NCBI RefSeq assembly: GCF_006738645.1
Contig: NZ_AP019700.1
Coordinates: 2,864,001 to 2,928,000 of the forward strand
Length of the DNA stretch: 64,000 nucleotides
From: Stella humosa
GTDB taxonomy: Bacteria > Pseudomonadota > Alphaproteobacteria > ATCC43930 > Allostellaceae
Direction of reading: 5' to 3'
Numbering within the stretch: position 1 is the stretch's first letter; every line of letters starts with the position of its first letter. The notes under the pieces were generated by a model. The model was not told where the DNA came from, did not search any database, and saw nothing but the letters and a program-made list of their open reading frames with translations. A program made the position numbers and the translations under genes. Of this stretch, positions 10,282 through 18,751 are shown one piece after another.

Positions 10282-11997
10282 ATGGCGACGATAGGAACCG
10301 AGGGCCCGGATCTTCTGACCGGCACGGAAGGCGTGGACACGATCCTGGGTCTGGGCGGCAACGACACGGCGGCCGGCCTGGGTGGCGACGACTTCATCGA
10401 CCTCGGCCCCGGTGCCGACAGCGCCGATGCCGGCGGCGGCGCCGACTTCATGATGGGCATGGCCGGCAACGACACGTTGATCGGCGGGGCCGGCGCGGAC
10501 GCCCTGTTCGGCGGATCCAACGTCGACCAGGAGAACACGGGCAACGACCTGCTGCTGGGCGGTACCAGCGACGACCTGATCCTGGGCGGCGACGGCAACG
10601 ACGTCATCCAGGGCGAGGACGGCAATGACAGCCTGAACGGCAATACCGGCGTCGATGTCGTCTATGGCGGCCCGGGCGTCGACTTCGTGCGCGGCGGCCA
10701 GGGCAACGACAGCGTGTTCGGCGGGACCGGCAGCGACTGGCACGTCAACGGCAATATCGGCGACGACTACGTCGCCGGCGGCGAGGGCAGCGATTCGGTG
10801 TATGGCGGCCAGGGCAGCGACACGCTGCTGGGCGATTCCGGCAACGACACGATGAGCGGCGACCTCGGCGACGACTTCCTGCAGGGCGGCGACGGCGATG
10901 ATTCGCTGGATGGCGCGACCGGCGACGACACGGTGCTGGGCGGGGCCGGGACGGATTATGCGGCCGGCGGCGACGGCGAGGACAGCGTGCTGGGCGGCGA
11001 CGGCCAGGATTTCGCGATGGGGGGTCTCGGGTCCGACACGCTCGACGGTGGCACCGGCGACGACTTCATGTTCGGCGGGACTTTCGGTTTCGTTAGCGAT
11101 GTGGACGGGCCCCCAGATGGGGACAACCTGATCTATGGCGGCGACGGGTCGGATACGATGGCCGGCGACATGGCGAACGACCGGCTTCTGGGCGGGGCCG
11201 GAATCGATGTGATGCTGGGCATCGGCGGCGACGACTCGATGGATGGCGGTGCCGACGGAGACTTCCTGTCGGGCGACATGCTCACTGGCATCTTGGGCTT
11301 CGACCTGACCGAGGCGGATCTCAACATGGCCTACCAGCAGGCCATCGAGTTCAACCTCAACGGCAACGACACCCTGTCCGGCGGCGAGGGCAACGACACC
11401 ATCTTCGGTCATCTGGGCTCGGACAGCGTGTCCGGCGGCAACGGCGACGACACGATCTCGGCCGACCGCCTGCTCCTGGACGACGAGTACGAGGAGTTTC
11501 CGGCCTTCCTCTCCCTGCTGGGATATGGCGGCGGCAGCGATGTCGTGCGCGGCGGCAATGGCAACGACCTGATCTATGGCGACGAGGGCGACGATACGGT
11601 GATGGGCGATGGCGGCAACGACCGCCTCTATGGCGGTTCCGGCGGCGATCTGCTGGTTGGGGGTGCGGGCAACGACTACCTCCATTCCGGCTCCGGCAGC
11701 GACACCATGGCCTTCGGCAGCGGCAGCGGGGAGGATTCCGTCATCGGCTTCGATGCCGCGACCGACAAGCTGTCGATCGCGTCCGGCGTGAACGGCGGCA
11801 ACCTGACCACGGCCCAGGCCGTCCTCAACGCGTCCTTCGTCATCGTCGGCCGCGGGCTGATCATCGACCTGGGCGGCGGCAATGCCATTATTCTGCCCGG
11901 GATCACCAAGGCGGATATCTCGGCTGCCAACATCCAGATCAGCGCGGCCGAGGGCCTGTCGGCGCCGGCGCCAGCCGACGATCCCTACTGGTACTGA
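10282..11997 (+). CDS. RTX-type calcium-binding repeat protein
   Basis: A 571-residue acidic, Gly/Asp-rich protein made almost wholly of nonapeptide repeats of the GGxGxDxLx type, from about residue 5 to 500 (for example GGAGADALFGG, GGDGNDVIQGE, GGTGDDFMFGG). These fold into calcium-loaded beta-rolls. The last 70 residues (SGSGEDSVIGFDAATDKLSI onward) resemble the C-terminal region that RTX proteins use for type I secretion. There is no Sec signal peptide and no enzymatic domain. The start at 10282 has a GAGGAA box; the longer frame upstream is unsupported. No type I secretion genes lie in the window. Likely secreted or surface-attached; function unknown. Confidence 0.88.
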   Translation: MATIGTEGPDLLTGTEGVDTILGLGGNDTAAGLGGDDFIDLGPGADSADAGGGADFMMGMAGNDTLIGGAGADALFGGSNVDQENTGNDLLLGGTSDDLILGGDGNDVIQGEDGNDSLNGNTGVDVVYGGPGVDFVRGGQGNDSVFGGTGSDWHVNGNIGDDYVAGGEGSDSVYGGQGSDTLLGDSGNDTMSGDLGDDFLQGGDGDDSLDGATGDDTVLGGAGTDYAAGGDGEDSVLGGDGQDFAMGGLGSDTLDGGTGDDFMFGGTFGFVSDVDGPPDGDNLIYGGDGSDTMAGDMANDRLLGGAGIDVMLGIGGDDSMDGGADGDFLSGDMLTGILGFDLTEADLNMAYQQAIEFNLNGNDTLSGGEGNDTIFGHLGSDSVSGGNGDDTISADRLLLDDEYEEFPAFLSLLGYGGGSDVVRGGNGNDLIYGDEGDDTVMGDGGNDRLYGGSGGDLLVGGAGNDYLHSGSGSDTMAFGSGSGEDSVIGFDAATDKLSIASGVNGGNLTTAQAVLNASFVIVGRGLIIDLGGGNAIILPGITKADISAANIQISAAEGLSAPAPADDPYWY

Positions 11998-12004
11998 GCG
12001 ACCG

Positions 12005-13141
12005 TCAATCGAGCGTGCGGCGATAGCGAAGCAGGGCCAGCGCCATCGCCGCCGCCATGAAGGCCAGCAGCGGCCAGACCTCGGGCGCGATGTCGGTCCA
12101 GCCGCTGCCCTTCAGCAGGATTCCACGCACGATGCGCAGGAAGTGGGTGAGCGGCAGGATCTCGCCCACTACCTGAGCCCAATCCGGCATCCCCCTGTAG
12201 GGAAACATGAATCCGGACAGAAGGATCGACGGCAAGAAAAAGAAGAAGGCCATCTGCATGGCCTGGAGTTGGTTGGCCGCCACGGTCGAGAACGTGAAGC
12301 CGATCGCCAGGTTGGCGGCGATGAAGATGACCAGCACCAGCGACAGCAGGACCAGGCTGCCCGCCATCGGCACCCCGAACAGGAAGCGCGCGGCCAGCAG
12401 GATCACCGTCACCTGGACATAGCCGACCAGGATGTAGGGCACGATCTTGCCCAGCATCACCTCGGCCGGGCGTACCGGCATGGCCAACAGGTTCTCCATC
12501 GTGCCGCGCTCGCGCTCCCGCGTCATGCCGAGCGAGGTCATGATGACCATGGTCATGGTCAGGATCGTCCCCATCAACCCGGGAACGACGTTGTAGGCGG
12601 TGACGCCCTCGGGGTTGTAGCGCCGGTGGATGCGGACCTCGAACGGCGGCGGTCGCGCCGCCAGGCCGGCCTGGGCGCCGCCCAGGTCGCGCACGGCCGC
12701 CGTCTCGGCGATGCGCGACAGGGCCGCCAGGGCGTTGCTGGTGGCGGCCGGGTCGGTCGCATCGGCCTCGACCAGAACAGCCGGATGCTCGCCGCGCAGC
12801 AGTCGGCGCTGGAAGTCGACAGGGATGGTGACCACGAACTGCACGTCGCCGCGCGCCAGCATCCGGTCGGCGGCCTGTTCGTCCACCGCCTCCCCGACCA
12901 GGCGGAAATAGCCGGAATTGCCGATCCCGGCCAGGAATGCGCGGGCGAAGGGGCTGGCCTCGCCCATCACCACCGCGGTCGGCAGCGACTTGGGGTCGGC
13001 ATTGATGGCATAACCGAACAGCAGCAGTTGCAGCACCGGCACCCCCACCATCATGGCGAAGGTCAGCCGGTCGCGGCGCATCTGCACGAACTCCTTCACC
13101 AGGATCGCCCAGAAGCGCCGCAGCGAGATCACACCCCTCAT
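12005..13141 (-). CDS. ABC-2 type permease (YbhR/YbhS-like)
   Basis: A 378-residue export permease. One N-terminal helix (FAMMVGVPVLQLLLFGYAINADP) is followed by a large periplasmic domain of about 140 residues. Five C-terminal helices follow, with the family-typical NVVPGLMGTILTMTMVI, ERERGTMENLLAMPVRPAEVMLGKI and a final SGFMFPYRGMPDWAQ loop. Its start overlaps the ATPase stop by four bases. E. coli YbhFSR has two such permeases; only one is present here, so it presumably forms a homodimer. Likely role: efflux of toxic or amphiphilic compounds together with the HlyD-type adaptor. Confidence 0.92.
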   Translation of the reverse strand: MRGVISLRRFWAILVKEFVQMRRDRLTFAMMVGVPVLQLLLFGYAINADPKSLPTAVVMGEASPFARAFLAGIGNSGYFRLVGEAVDEQAADRMLARGDVQFVVTIPVDFQRRLLRGEHPAVLVEADATDPAATSNALAALSRIAETAAVRDLGGAQAGLAARPPPFEVRIHRRYNPEGVTAYNVVPGLMGTILTMTMVIMTSLGMTRERERGTMENLLAMPVRPAEVMLGKIVPYILVGYVQVTVILLAARFLFGVPMAGSLVLLSLVLVIFIAANLAIGFTFSTVAANQLQAMQMAFFFFLPSILLSGFMFPYRGMPDWAQVVGEILPLTHFLRIVRGILLKGSGWTDIAPEVWPLLAFMAAAMALALLRYRRTLD

Positions 13142-14058
13142 TGCTGCGGGTCCTTCACGCTGGCCATGAGTGCGATGAAGACGTCCTCCAGGCCGGGCTC
13201 GGCCTCGCTCCAGCGGATCGCCGGGTCGTCGCGGAAGGGGGTGAGTGCCGCATCCATGGCGGCGGCATCATGGCCGCTGACATGGAGTGCTCCGCCGAAG
13301 CGCACCACCATCTCGATTCCGGGCAGCCCCTCCAGCCGCGCCGCCAGCCGGTCGGGTTCCGCTGTCGCCGCCCGCCGCGTCACCAGCCCGGAGGCCCGGA
13401 CGACGGCGTCGACCGTCCCCTCCGCCAGCAGCCGGCCATAGGCGATGTAGGCGATGGCATGGCAGCGCTCGGCCTCGTCCATGTAGTGGGTGCTGACCAG
13501 GACGGTCAGCCCGTCCGCAGCCAGGCGATGCAGCTCCTCCCAGAACTCGCGCCGCGCGCGCGGGTCGACGCCGGCGGTGGGCTCGTCCAGCAGCAGCAGT
13601 TGCGGACGGTGGAGGATGCAGGCGGCGAGCGCCAGCCGCTGCTTCCAGCCGCCGGAAAGCTGGCCCGCGAGTTGGCGCTGGCGGCTGGCGAGGCCCAGCC
13701 GTTCCAGCGCCTCGTCGACCGCGGCCCGCCGCGCGGGCAAGCCATAGATGCGGGCGACGAAATCGAGGTTCTCGCGGATGCTGAGATCCTCGTAGAGGCT
13801 GAAGCGCTGGGTCATGTAGCCGACCTGGCGCTTGATCGCCGCGGCGTCGCGGATGATGTCGAGCCCAAGACACGTGCCGCTGCCGGAATCGGGCGTCAGC
13901 AGGCCGCAGAGCAGGCGGATCGTTGTCGTCTTGCCGCTGCCGTTGGGGCCGAGGAAGCCGCAGATGCGGCCCCGCTCGACCCGCATCGACAGGTCGCGCA
14001 CGACCGGGCGGCCGCCGAAGCTTTTGTTCAGGCCATGGACGTCGATGGCGTATTCCAT
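13138..14058 (-). CDS. ABC exporter ATPase (YbhF-like, single-domain)
   Basis: A 306-residue nucleotide-binding subunit with Walker A GPNGSGKTT, signature LSGGWKQRLALAACI, Walker B LLLDEPTAGVDP and H-loop VSTHYMDEAERC. It is half the size of E. coli YbhF, which carries two ATPase modules, so it should dimerise. The C-terminal 80 residues are an accessory domain common in ABC-2 drug exporters. It sits between the HlyD adaptor (7-base gap) and the permease (4-base overlap). Confidence 0.93.
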   Translation of the reverse strand: MEYAIDVHGLNKSFGGRPVVRDLSMRVERGRICGFLGPNGSGKTTTIRLLCGLLTPDSGSGTCLGLDIIRDAAAIKRQVGYMTQRFSLYEDLSIRENLDFVARIYGLPARRAAVDEALERLGLASRQRQLAGQLSGGWKQRLALAACILHRPQLLLLDEPTAGVDPRARREFWEELHRLAADGLTVLVSTHYMDEAERCHAIAYIAYGRLLAEGTVDAVVRASGLVTRRAATAEPDRLAARLEGLPGIEMVVRFGGALHVSGHDAAAMDAALTPFRDDPAIRWSEAEPGLEDVFIALMASVKDPQQ

Positions 14059-14065
14059 CGGCGGG

Positions 14066-15016
14066 CTAACGGGACGGCCGCGACAGCTCGACCGGCTGGC
14101 CGGGGTTCAGGGAAGCACCCGCGAGCGGCCGCGCCTCCACCAGATAGACCAGCTTGGCCCGGCTCTCGCGGCTGTAGATGACGGGTGGGGTGAACTCCGC
14201 CTGGGGCGAGACGAACGACACCCTGGCCCGCAGCCCGGCCGGACAGCGGTCGCAGCCGACCGCCAGTTCCATGCCGATCGCCATGCCGGACAGAGCCGCC
14301 TCGGGCACATAGAAGCGCAGCTTCACGTTGCCCGGCGGCAGCAGCGACACGACGGCGCCGCCGGCCGGCACGAACTCCCCCGGCTCGAACAGCGTGTCGG
14401 CGGCAAGGGCGGCGACGGGTGCCGAGAGCGTGCGCTGCCCCAGCTTCCACTCGGCCTGCTCGATGCCCGCGCGGGCGATCTCGACAGCGGCCCCGGCGGC
14501 GTCGATCTCATCGTCGCGGGCCGACATGCGGGCCAGGTCCAGGTCGGCCGCCAGTTCGGCCACCCGGGCGCGATCGCGCTCGAAGGCGGCGCGCGCCTGG
14601 TCGATCCGGTCCACGGACACTACCTGCCCGGCCGGCAACTGCCGCTGCCGGCGGTACTGTGCCTCGCTGAGGCGCATGGCGGCGGCGGCCTGGGTGCGCT
14701 GGGCTTCCAGCGCCTCGATCTCGGGCGTGCGGCGGCCCTTGCGCAGGTTGGCGAGCTGGGCTTCGGCCTGGGCCAGGCGGCCCCGGGCGTCGGCCAGCGC
14801 GGCACGCTCGCTGCCATCCTCCAGCACCGCCACCGCCTGCCCGGCGGCCGCCGTCTCGCCGCGGCGGATGCGCAGTTCACGCAACGTGCCGCCTTCGCGT
14901 GGCGCCAGCCGGACATACTCGCCCTCGGCATAGCCGTAGAAGCGCGCCGGCTGATCCGGTGCCGGCGAGAAGAGGCCAAGAAGGGCGGCAACTGCCGCCT
15001 GCATCCATTCCATCAT
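14066..15016 (-). CDS. HlyD/YbhG-family periplasmic adaptor
   Basis: A 316-residue membrane-fusion-type adaptor. A short hydrophobic N-terminus (MMEWMQAAVAALLGLF) anchors or exports it. A lipoyl/barrel half motif follows (GTLRELRIRRGETAAAGQAVAVL), then an Ala/Arg/Glu-rich coiled-coil hairpin at about residues 75-190 and a return barrel (LSAPVAALAADTLFEPGEFVPAGGAVVSLLPPG). It would link the inner-membrane ABC-2 exporter to the outer membrane. Its ATG overlaps the TetR stop by four bases, which fixes the start at 15016 against a longer open frame. Confidence 0.9.
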   Translation of the reverse strand: MMEWMQAAVAALLGLFSPAPDQPARFYGYAEGEYVRLAPREGGTLRELRIRRGETAAAGQAVAVLEDGSERAALADARGRLAQAEAQLANLRKGRRTPEIEALEAQRTQAAAAMRLSEAQYRRQRQLPAGQVVSVDRIDQARAAFERDRARVAELAADLDLARMSARDDEIDAAGAAVEIARAGIEQAEWKLGQRTLSAPVAALAADTLFEPGEFVPAGGAVVSLLPPGNVKLRFYVPEAALSGMAIGMELAVGCDRCPAGLRARVSFVSPQAEFTPPVIYSRESRAKLVYLVEARPLAGASLNPGQPVELSRPSR

Positions 15017-15645
15017 GTCGCCCCCTCTTGCCGGACCAGCCCGTGCAGCAGCAGGTCGCTCGCCGCGCTTGCCAGGGCGGCGGCATCCATCCGATGCGTC
15101 GCATGGGGCTCCAGCGCGTTCTTCCACAGGGCCGTCAGCAGGATCGGTGCTGCCAGCAAGGGTGCGGCCGTCGCCGGGTCGACCGGGCGGAACTCGCCCC
15201 GTGCGACGCCCCGAGCGATGAGCTGGGTGAACACGCCGAAGCCCCGCGCCACCACCTCGTCCGCATAGAAGCGCGCCAGGTCGGGGAAGTTGGCGGCCTC
15301 GCCCACGATCAGCTTGGGGATCGCCCCCATGGGCCCGGCCGCCATTTCGATCAGGCCGCGCACCACCCCGGCCAGCAGCGGCGCTGTCGGACCCTCCGCC
15401 GTCGCTATGCGCGCCTCGGCGGCGGCAAGGTTGGGCACCAGCGTCTGGCGGACCACGGCCTTGAACAGCTCTTCCTTGCTGGAGAAGTAGAGGTAGAGCG
15501 TGCCTTTGCCGATGCCGGCCCGCTCGGCCACGTCGTCGAGCCGGGTCGCGGCATAGCCGCGCTCGGCAAAGGCGGCCAGCGCCGCATCGACGATCTCGCT
15601 CGGCCGCGCCTCCTTGCGGCGGCGCCAGCGCGGGGTGACGGGCAT
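15013..15645 (-). CDS. TetR-family repressor (CecR-like) of the export cassette
   Basis: A 210-residue regulator. The N-terminal HTH (residues about 12-60) reads SEIVDAALAAFAERGYAATRLDDVAERAGIGKGTLYLYFSSKEELF in pieces typical of TetR; the rest is a helical ligand-binding domain. It is the first gene of the regulator-adaptor-ATPase-permease operon, the same order as E. coli cecR-ybhGFSR. A palindromic operator lies just upstream of the start, so autorepression of the whole operon is the simplest model. The inducer is unknown. Confidence 0.92.
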   Translation of the reverse strand: MPVTPRWRRRKEARPSEIVDAALAAFAERGYAATRLDDVAERAGIGKGTLYLYFSSKEELFKAVVRQTLVPNLAAAEARIATAEGPTAPLLAGVVRGLIEMAAGPMGAIPKLIVGEAANFPDLARFYADEVVARGFGVFTQLIARGVARGEFRPVDPATAAPLLAAPILLTALWKNALEPHATHRMDAAALASAASDLLLHGLVRQEGAT

Positions 15646-15657
15646 TGCTAGGCCATG

Positions 15658-15681
15658 AAATAACTGACTGGTCGGTTATTT
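15658..15681. promoter_or_regulatory. TetR-type operator upstream of the export operon
   Basis: A 24-base imperfect palindrome, AAATAACTGAC then TGGTCGGTTATTT, in which 20 of 24 positions match their complement. It lies 12 bases upstream of the TetR start, where binding would block transcription. The core ACTGACTGGTCGGT is the pattern commonly seen upstream of AcrR/CecR-like TetR genes. Confidence 0.8.
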
Positions 15682-15727
15682 ATATGCGAATCCAGGGCCG
15701 GGGCAATCCCTCCGCTCGGAAAGATGC

Positions 15728-17187
15728 CTAGAGGGCCGCCAGGATGGCCGGAATGGCGGCCGGCAGGTCGTCGGCGATCAGCCCCTCCCCGCACGCCGTC
15801 GCGGCCGCGCCATGAAGCCAGACGGCCATGGCTGCCGCCTCGAACGCCGGCATGCCCTGGGCCAGCAGGCCGACCGACAGCCCGGCCAGAACGTCGCCGG
15901 TGCCGGCTGTCGCCAGCCAGGGCGGGGCGTTCTCGTTGATGGCGACGCGCCCGTCCGGGGCCGCGACGATGGTATCCGTGCCCTTCAGCACGACGACCGC
16001 GCCGCTCGTGGCGGCGGCGCCGCGCGCCCGCGTCAGCCGCTCACCCTGGGCCGGGAACAGGCGGGCGAACTCCCCCTCATGCGGCGTCAGGATCGCCGGG
16101 CCGGAAATCGCGCGGAACAGGTCGGCCGGTCGGCCGGCGAAGACGGTCAGGGCGTCGGCATCCAGGACGACGCCGCGGCCGGCGGCCAGCACCGCCAGCA
16201 CCTGGTCGCGCAGTGCCGCCCCTGCCCCACCCCCGGCCCCAGCAGCCAGGCGTTGCGGCGCGGGTCGGCCAGCAGCGCCGGGATCTCCGCCTCGGCCGCC
16301 AGCAGCAGGGCGGCCGGCTGCGCGGCATAGGAAGCGAGCGCGGCATCGGGCGCGGCCACCGTGACGAGACCCGCCCCGGCCCGCGCCGCCGCATGGCCAG
16401 CCAGCCGCGCGGCACCGGTCAGCCGGCCGCCGCCGACCACGACGGCGTGGCCGAAGCGATACTTGTGGTCCCCCGGCCCGCGCCGCCGCCGGGCCGACCC
16501 CCACAGGCCGGGCCCGTTGGCCCAGGCGCTGGGGCCGATGCCGTCCAGCACGGCGGCCGGAATGCCGATGTCGGCCACCACCACCTGGCCGCACATGGAT
16601 CGCCCCGGCTCCAAAAGGTGGCCCGGCTTGCGCCGGAAGAAGGTGACGGTCAGGGCCGCGGCCGACACCTGCCCGCGCAGACGCCCATTGTCCCCGTCGA
16701 CCCCGGACGGCACGTCGACGGCCACGATCGGGATGCCGGCGGCAGCCGCAGCCTCCAGCGTGGCGGCGGCAATCCCGGCGACCGGCCGCGACAGGCCGGC
16801 ACCGAAGATCGCATCCACCACGAGCCCCGCCCCGGCGACCGATGCCGGCCCCATGCGGCCGATCTCGCCTGTCCATGCCGCCGCATGGTGCGCGGCGTCG
16901 CCGGCGAGGTGCGAGCGGTCGATCAGCGATGCCACCGACACGGGCCAGCCGGCCCGCTCCAGCCAGCGGGCGATGACGTAGCCGTCACCGCCATTGTTGC
17001 CGGGACCGCACAGGACCGTCACCGGGCATGGCCGCCACCGCCGGGCGATCGCCACCGCCGCGGCACGTCCCGCCGCTTCCATCAGGGCGATGCCGGGCGT
17101 TCCGGCGGCAATGGCGGCGCTGTCGGCGCGCGCCATCTCGGCCACCGTCAGCAGCGCCTCGGCCGCCACCTTCGCTTGTCCCGGCAT
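15728..17187 (-). pseudogene. nnrD: Bifunctional NAD(P)HX epimerase/dehydratase (nnrE-nnrD) with an apparent frameshift
   Basis: Repairs hydrated NAD(P)H. The N-terminal epimerase domain reads from 17187 ([34 protein letters not shown]). The dehydratase domain begins in the same frame ([20 protein letters not shown]) but stops making sense after [10 protein letters not shown]. It resumes in a neighbouring frame from about 16220 as [36 protein letters not shown] and [19 protein letters not shown]. The break coincides with a G run (C at 16225-16228 on the plus strand); one extra G would restore a continuous protein. This is either a sequencing/assembly error or a real loss of the dehydratase half. 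The start overlaps the SDR stop by one base. Confidence 0.85.
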
Positions 17188-17948
17188 CACAGCGGCGAGA
17201 CGACGTGACCGCCATCGACGATGATGGTGGCGCCCGTCATGTAGCGGCCGGCATCCGATGCCAGCAGCATCAGCGCCCCGTCCAGGTCCGATGGCTGCCC
17301 CAGCCGCCGCTGGGGGATGCGCTTGATCACCGCCTCGCCGGCGGGGCTGGCAAAGAAGGCGCTGTTGATCTCGGTCTCGATGTAGCCGGGCGCGATCGCG
17401 TTCACGCGGATGCCATGCCGCGCCCATTCCAGCGCCAACACGCGCGTCAGGTGGTCGAGCCCAGCCTTGGACGCAGCATAGGCGGAGAGCTGTCCCATCG
17501 TGCGCATGGCGGTGACCGAGGCGATGTTGACGATCGCCCCCGGCCGTTTGGCCGCCACCAGGTGTCGGGCCACCGCCTGCGCCACCAGAAAGGCGCCGCG
17601 CAGGTTGGTGTCCATCACCCCGTCCCAGTCCTCGGCGGTCGTCTCCAGCGCGGGCTTGGCGGTGGCGACCCCGGAGTTGTTGACCAGGATGTCAATCGGC
17701 CCCAATTCCGCCGCGACGCGGGCGATTGCAGCGTCGATCGATGCAGGGTCGGTCACGTCGAGCGCCACCGGCAGGGCCTGGCCGCCGGCCGCCGCGATCT
17801 CCCGCGCCAGGTCCTGCAGCCGGTCCGTGCGACGGGCCGCGACCGCCACGCGCGCGCCGGAAGCGGCCAGGGTGCGGGCAAAATGCCGGCCGAGGCCACT
17901 CGACGCGCCCGTCACCAGGGCTATCTTGTCGGTGAGCGAAATCTCCAT
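17187..17948 (-). CDS. Short-chain dehydrogenase/reductase (glucose/ribitol type)
   Basis: A 253-residue NAD(P)-dependent oxidoreductase. The dinucleotide motif TGASSGLGRHFA lies near residue 12, NNSGVA follows, then the catalytic Ser in IVNIASVTAM and the YAASKAG Tyr-Lys pair. The C-terminus IIVDGGHVVSPL is typical of classical SDRs. Start at MEISLTDK was chosen because the upstream open frame lacks a family counterpart. The substrate is unknown. It is first gene of the pair with nnrDE. Confidence 0.9.
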   Translation of the reverse strand: MEISLTDKIALVTGASSGLGRHFARTLAASGARVAVAARRTDRLQDLAREIAAAGGQALPVALDVTDPASIDAAIARVAAELGPIDILVNNSGVATAKPALETTAEDWDGVMDTNLRGAFLVAQAVARHLVAAKRPGAIVNIASVTAMRTMGQLSAYAASKAGLDHLTRVLALEWARHGIRVNAIAPGYIETEINSAFFASPAGEAVIKRIPQRRLGQPSDLDGALMLLASDAGRYMTGATIIVDGGHVVSPL

Positions 17949-18073
17949 CGAGCGCGGGCTCCTCCAGTGCGGGTGCCATTTGTCCCGGGCGGGCCCCGGT
18001 CGGGTCAAGCCCGCCGATGGAACCCGTGGATTTCCGTGATAGATTCGCGAACGGCACGCGACGAGGTTCGGCC

Positions 18074-18724
18074 ATGCATATCGACGTATTCTCCGACGTA
18101 ATCTGCCCTTGGTGCTTCATCGGCAAGCGCCGGCTGGCCCGGGCGCTGGCGGCCGAGAGCGATGTCTCCGTCACGCTCCGGTGGCGCGCCTTCATGCTGA
18201 ACCCCGACATGCCGGCCGAAGGCATGGACCGGCAGACCTACATGGCCATGAAGTTCGGCGGACCGGCCCAGGCGCGCCGGGTCTATGACAACGTCCTGCG
18301 CGCGGCCGAGGCCGAGGGCCTGGAACTGGCCATCGACCGCATCCCGCGGACGCCCAGCACCGTGGCGGCCCACCGGCTGATCCGCTGGGCGACCGAGCAG
18401 GGCGACGTCGATCCCGTGCTGGAGGGGCTGTTCCGCGCCTATTTCCAGGAGGGCCGCGACATCGGCCAGGCGAGCGAACTGACCGCCATCGCGGCTGCGG
18501 CCGGGCTCGATCCCGACGAGGCCCGCGCCATGCTGGCGCGCCCCGGCGGGGATGCCGACATCGTGGCCGAGGACCGCTCCGCCCGGCGCATCGGCATCAA
18601 CGGCGTCCCCTGCTTCATCTTCGATGGCCAGTACGCCGTCTCGGGTGCCCAGGAGCCGGAGGTGTTCGCGCCGATCTTCGCCGCCGCCCGCGCCGGGGCG
18701 CTCACCTCGTCGGCCGCACAGTAG
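18074..18724 (+). CDS. DsbA-family oxidoreductase, FrnE-like
   Basis: A 216-residue thioredoxin-fold protein without a signal peptide, so cytoplasmic. The active-site CPWC is at residues 11-14 (DVICPWCFIGKRRL). A helical insertion follows (YDNVLRAAEAEGLEL), and near the C-terminus come the cis-Pro region GINGVPCFIFDGQYAVSGAQ, all features of FrnE/2-hydroxychromene-isomerase-like DsbA relatives. ATG 18074 is preferred over a frame opening at 18017. It is divergent from the SDR gene. Likely involved in disulfide or redox chemistry. Confidence 0.9.
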   Translation: MHIDVFSDVICPWCFIGKRRLARALAAESDVSVTLRWRAFMLNPDMPAEGMDRQTYMAMKFGGPAQARRVYDNVLRAAEAEGLELAIDRIPRTPSTVAAHRLIRWATEQGDVDPVLEGLFRAYFQEGRDIGQASELTAIAAAAGLDPDEARAMLARPGGDADIVAEDRSARRIGINGVPCFIFDGQYAVSGAQEPEVFAPIFAAARAGALTSSAAQ

Positions 18725-18751
18725 CCTTCGTCGCCGGGCCTCCCTGACCTG

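Noticed and set aside
10006-11685. 559-codon open frame on the minus strand, rich in Val/Ala/Ile repeats
   Set aside because: It is the antisense shadow of the RTX repeat gene; its apparent repeats simply mirror the GGxGxD codons.
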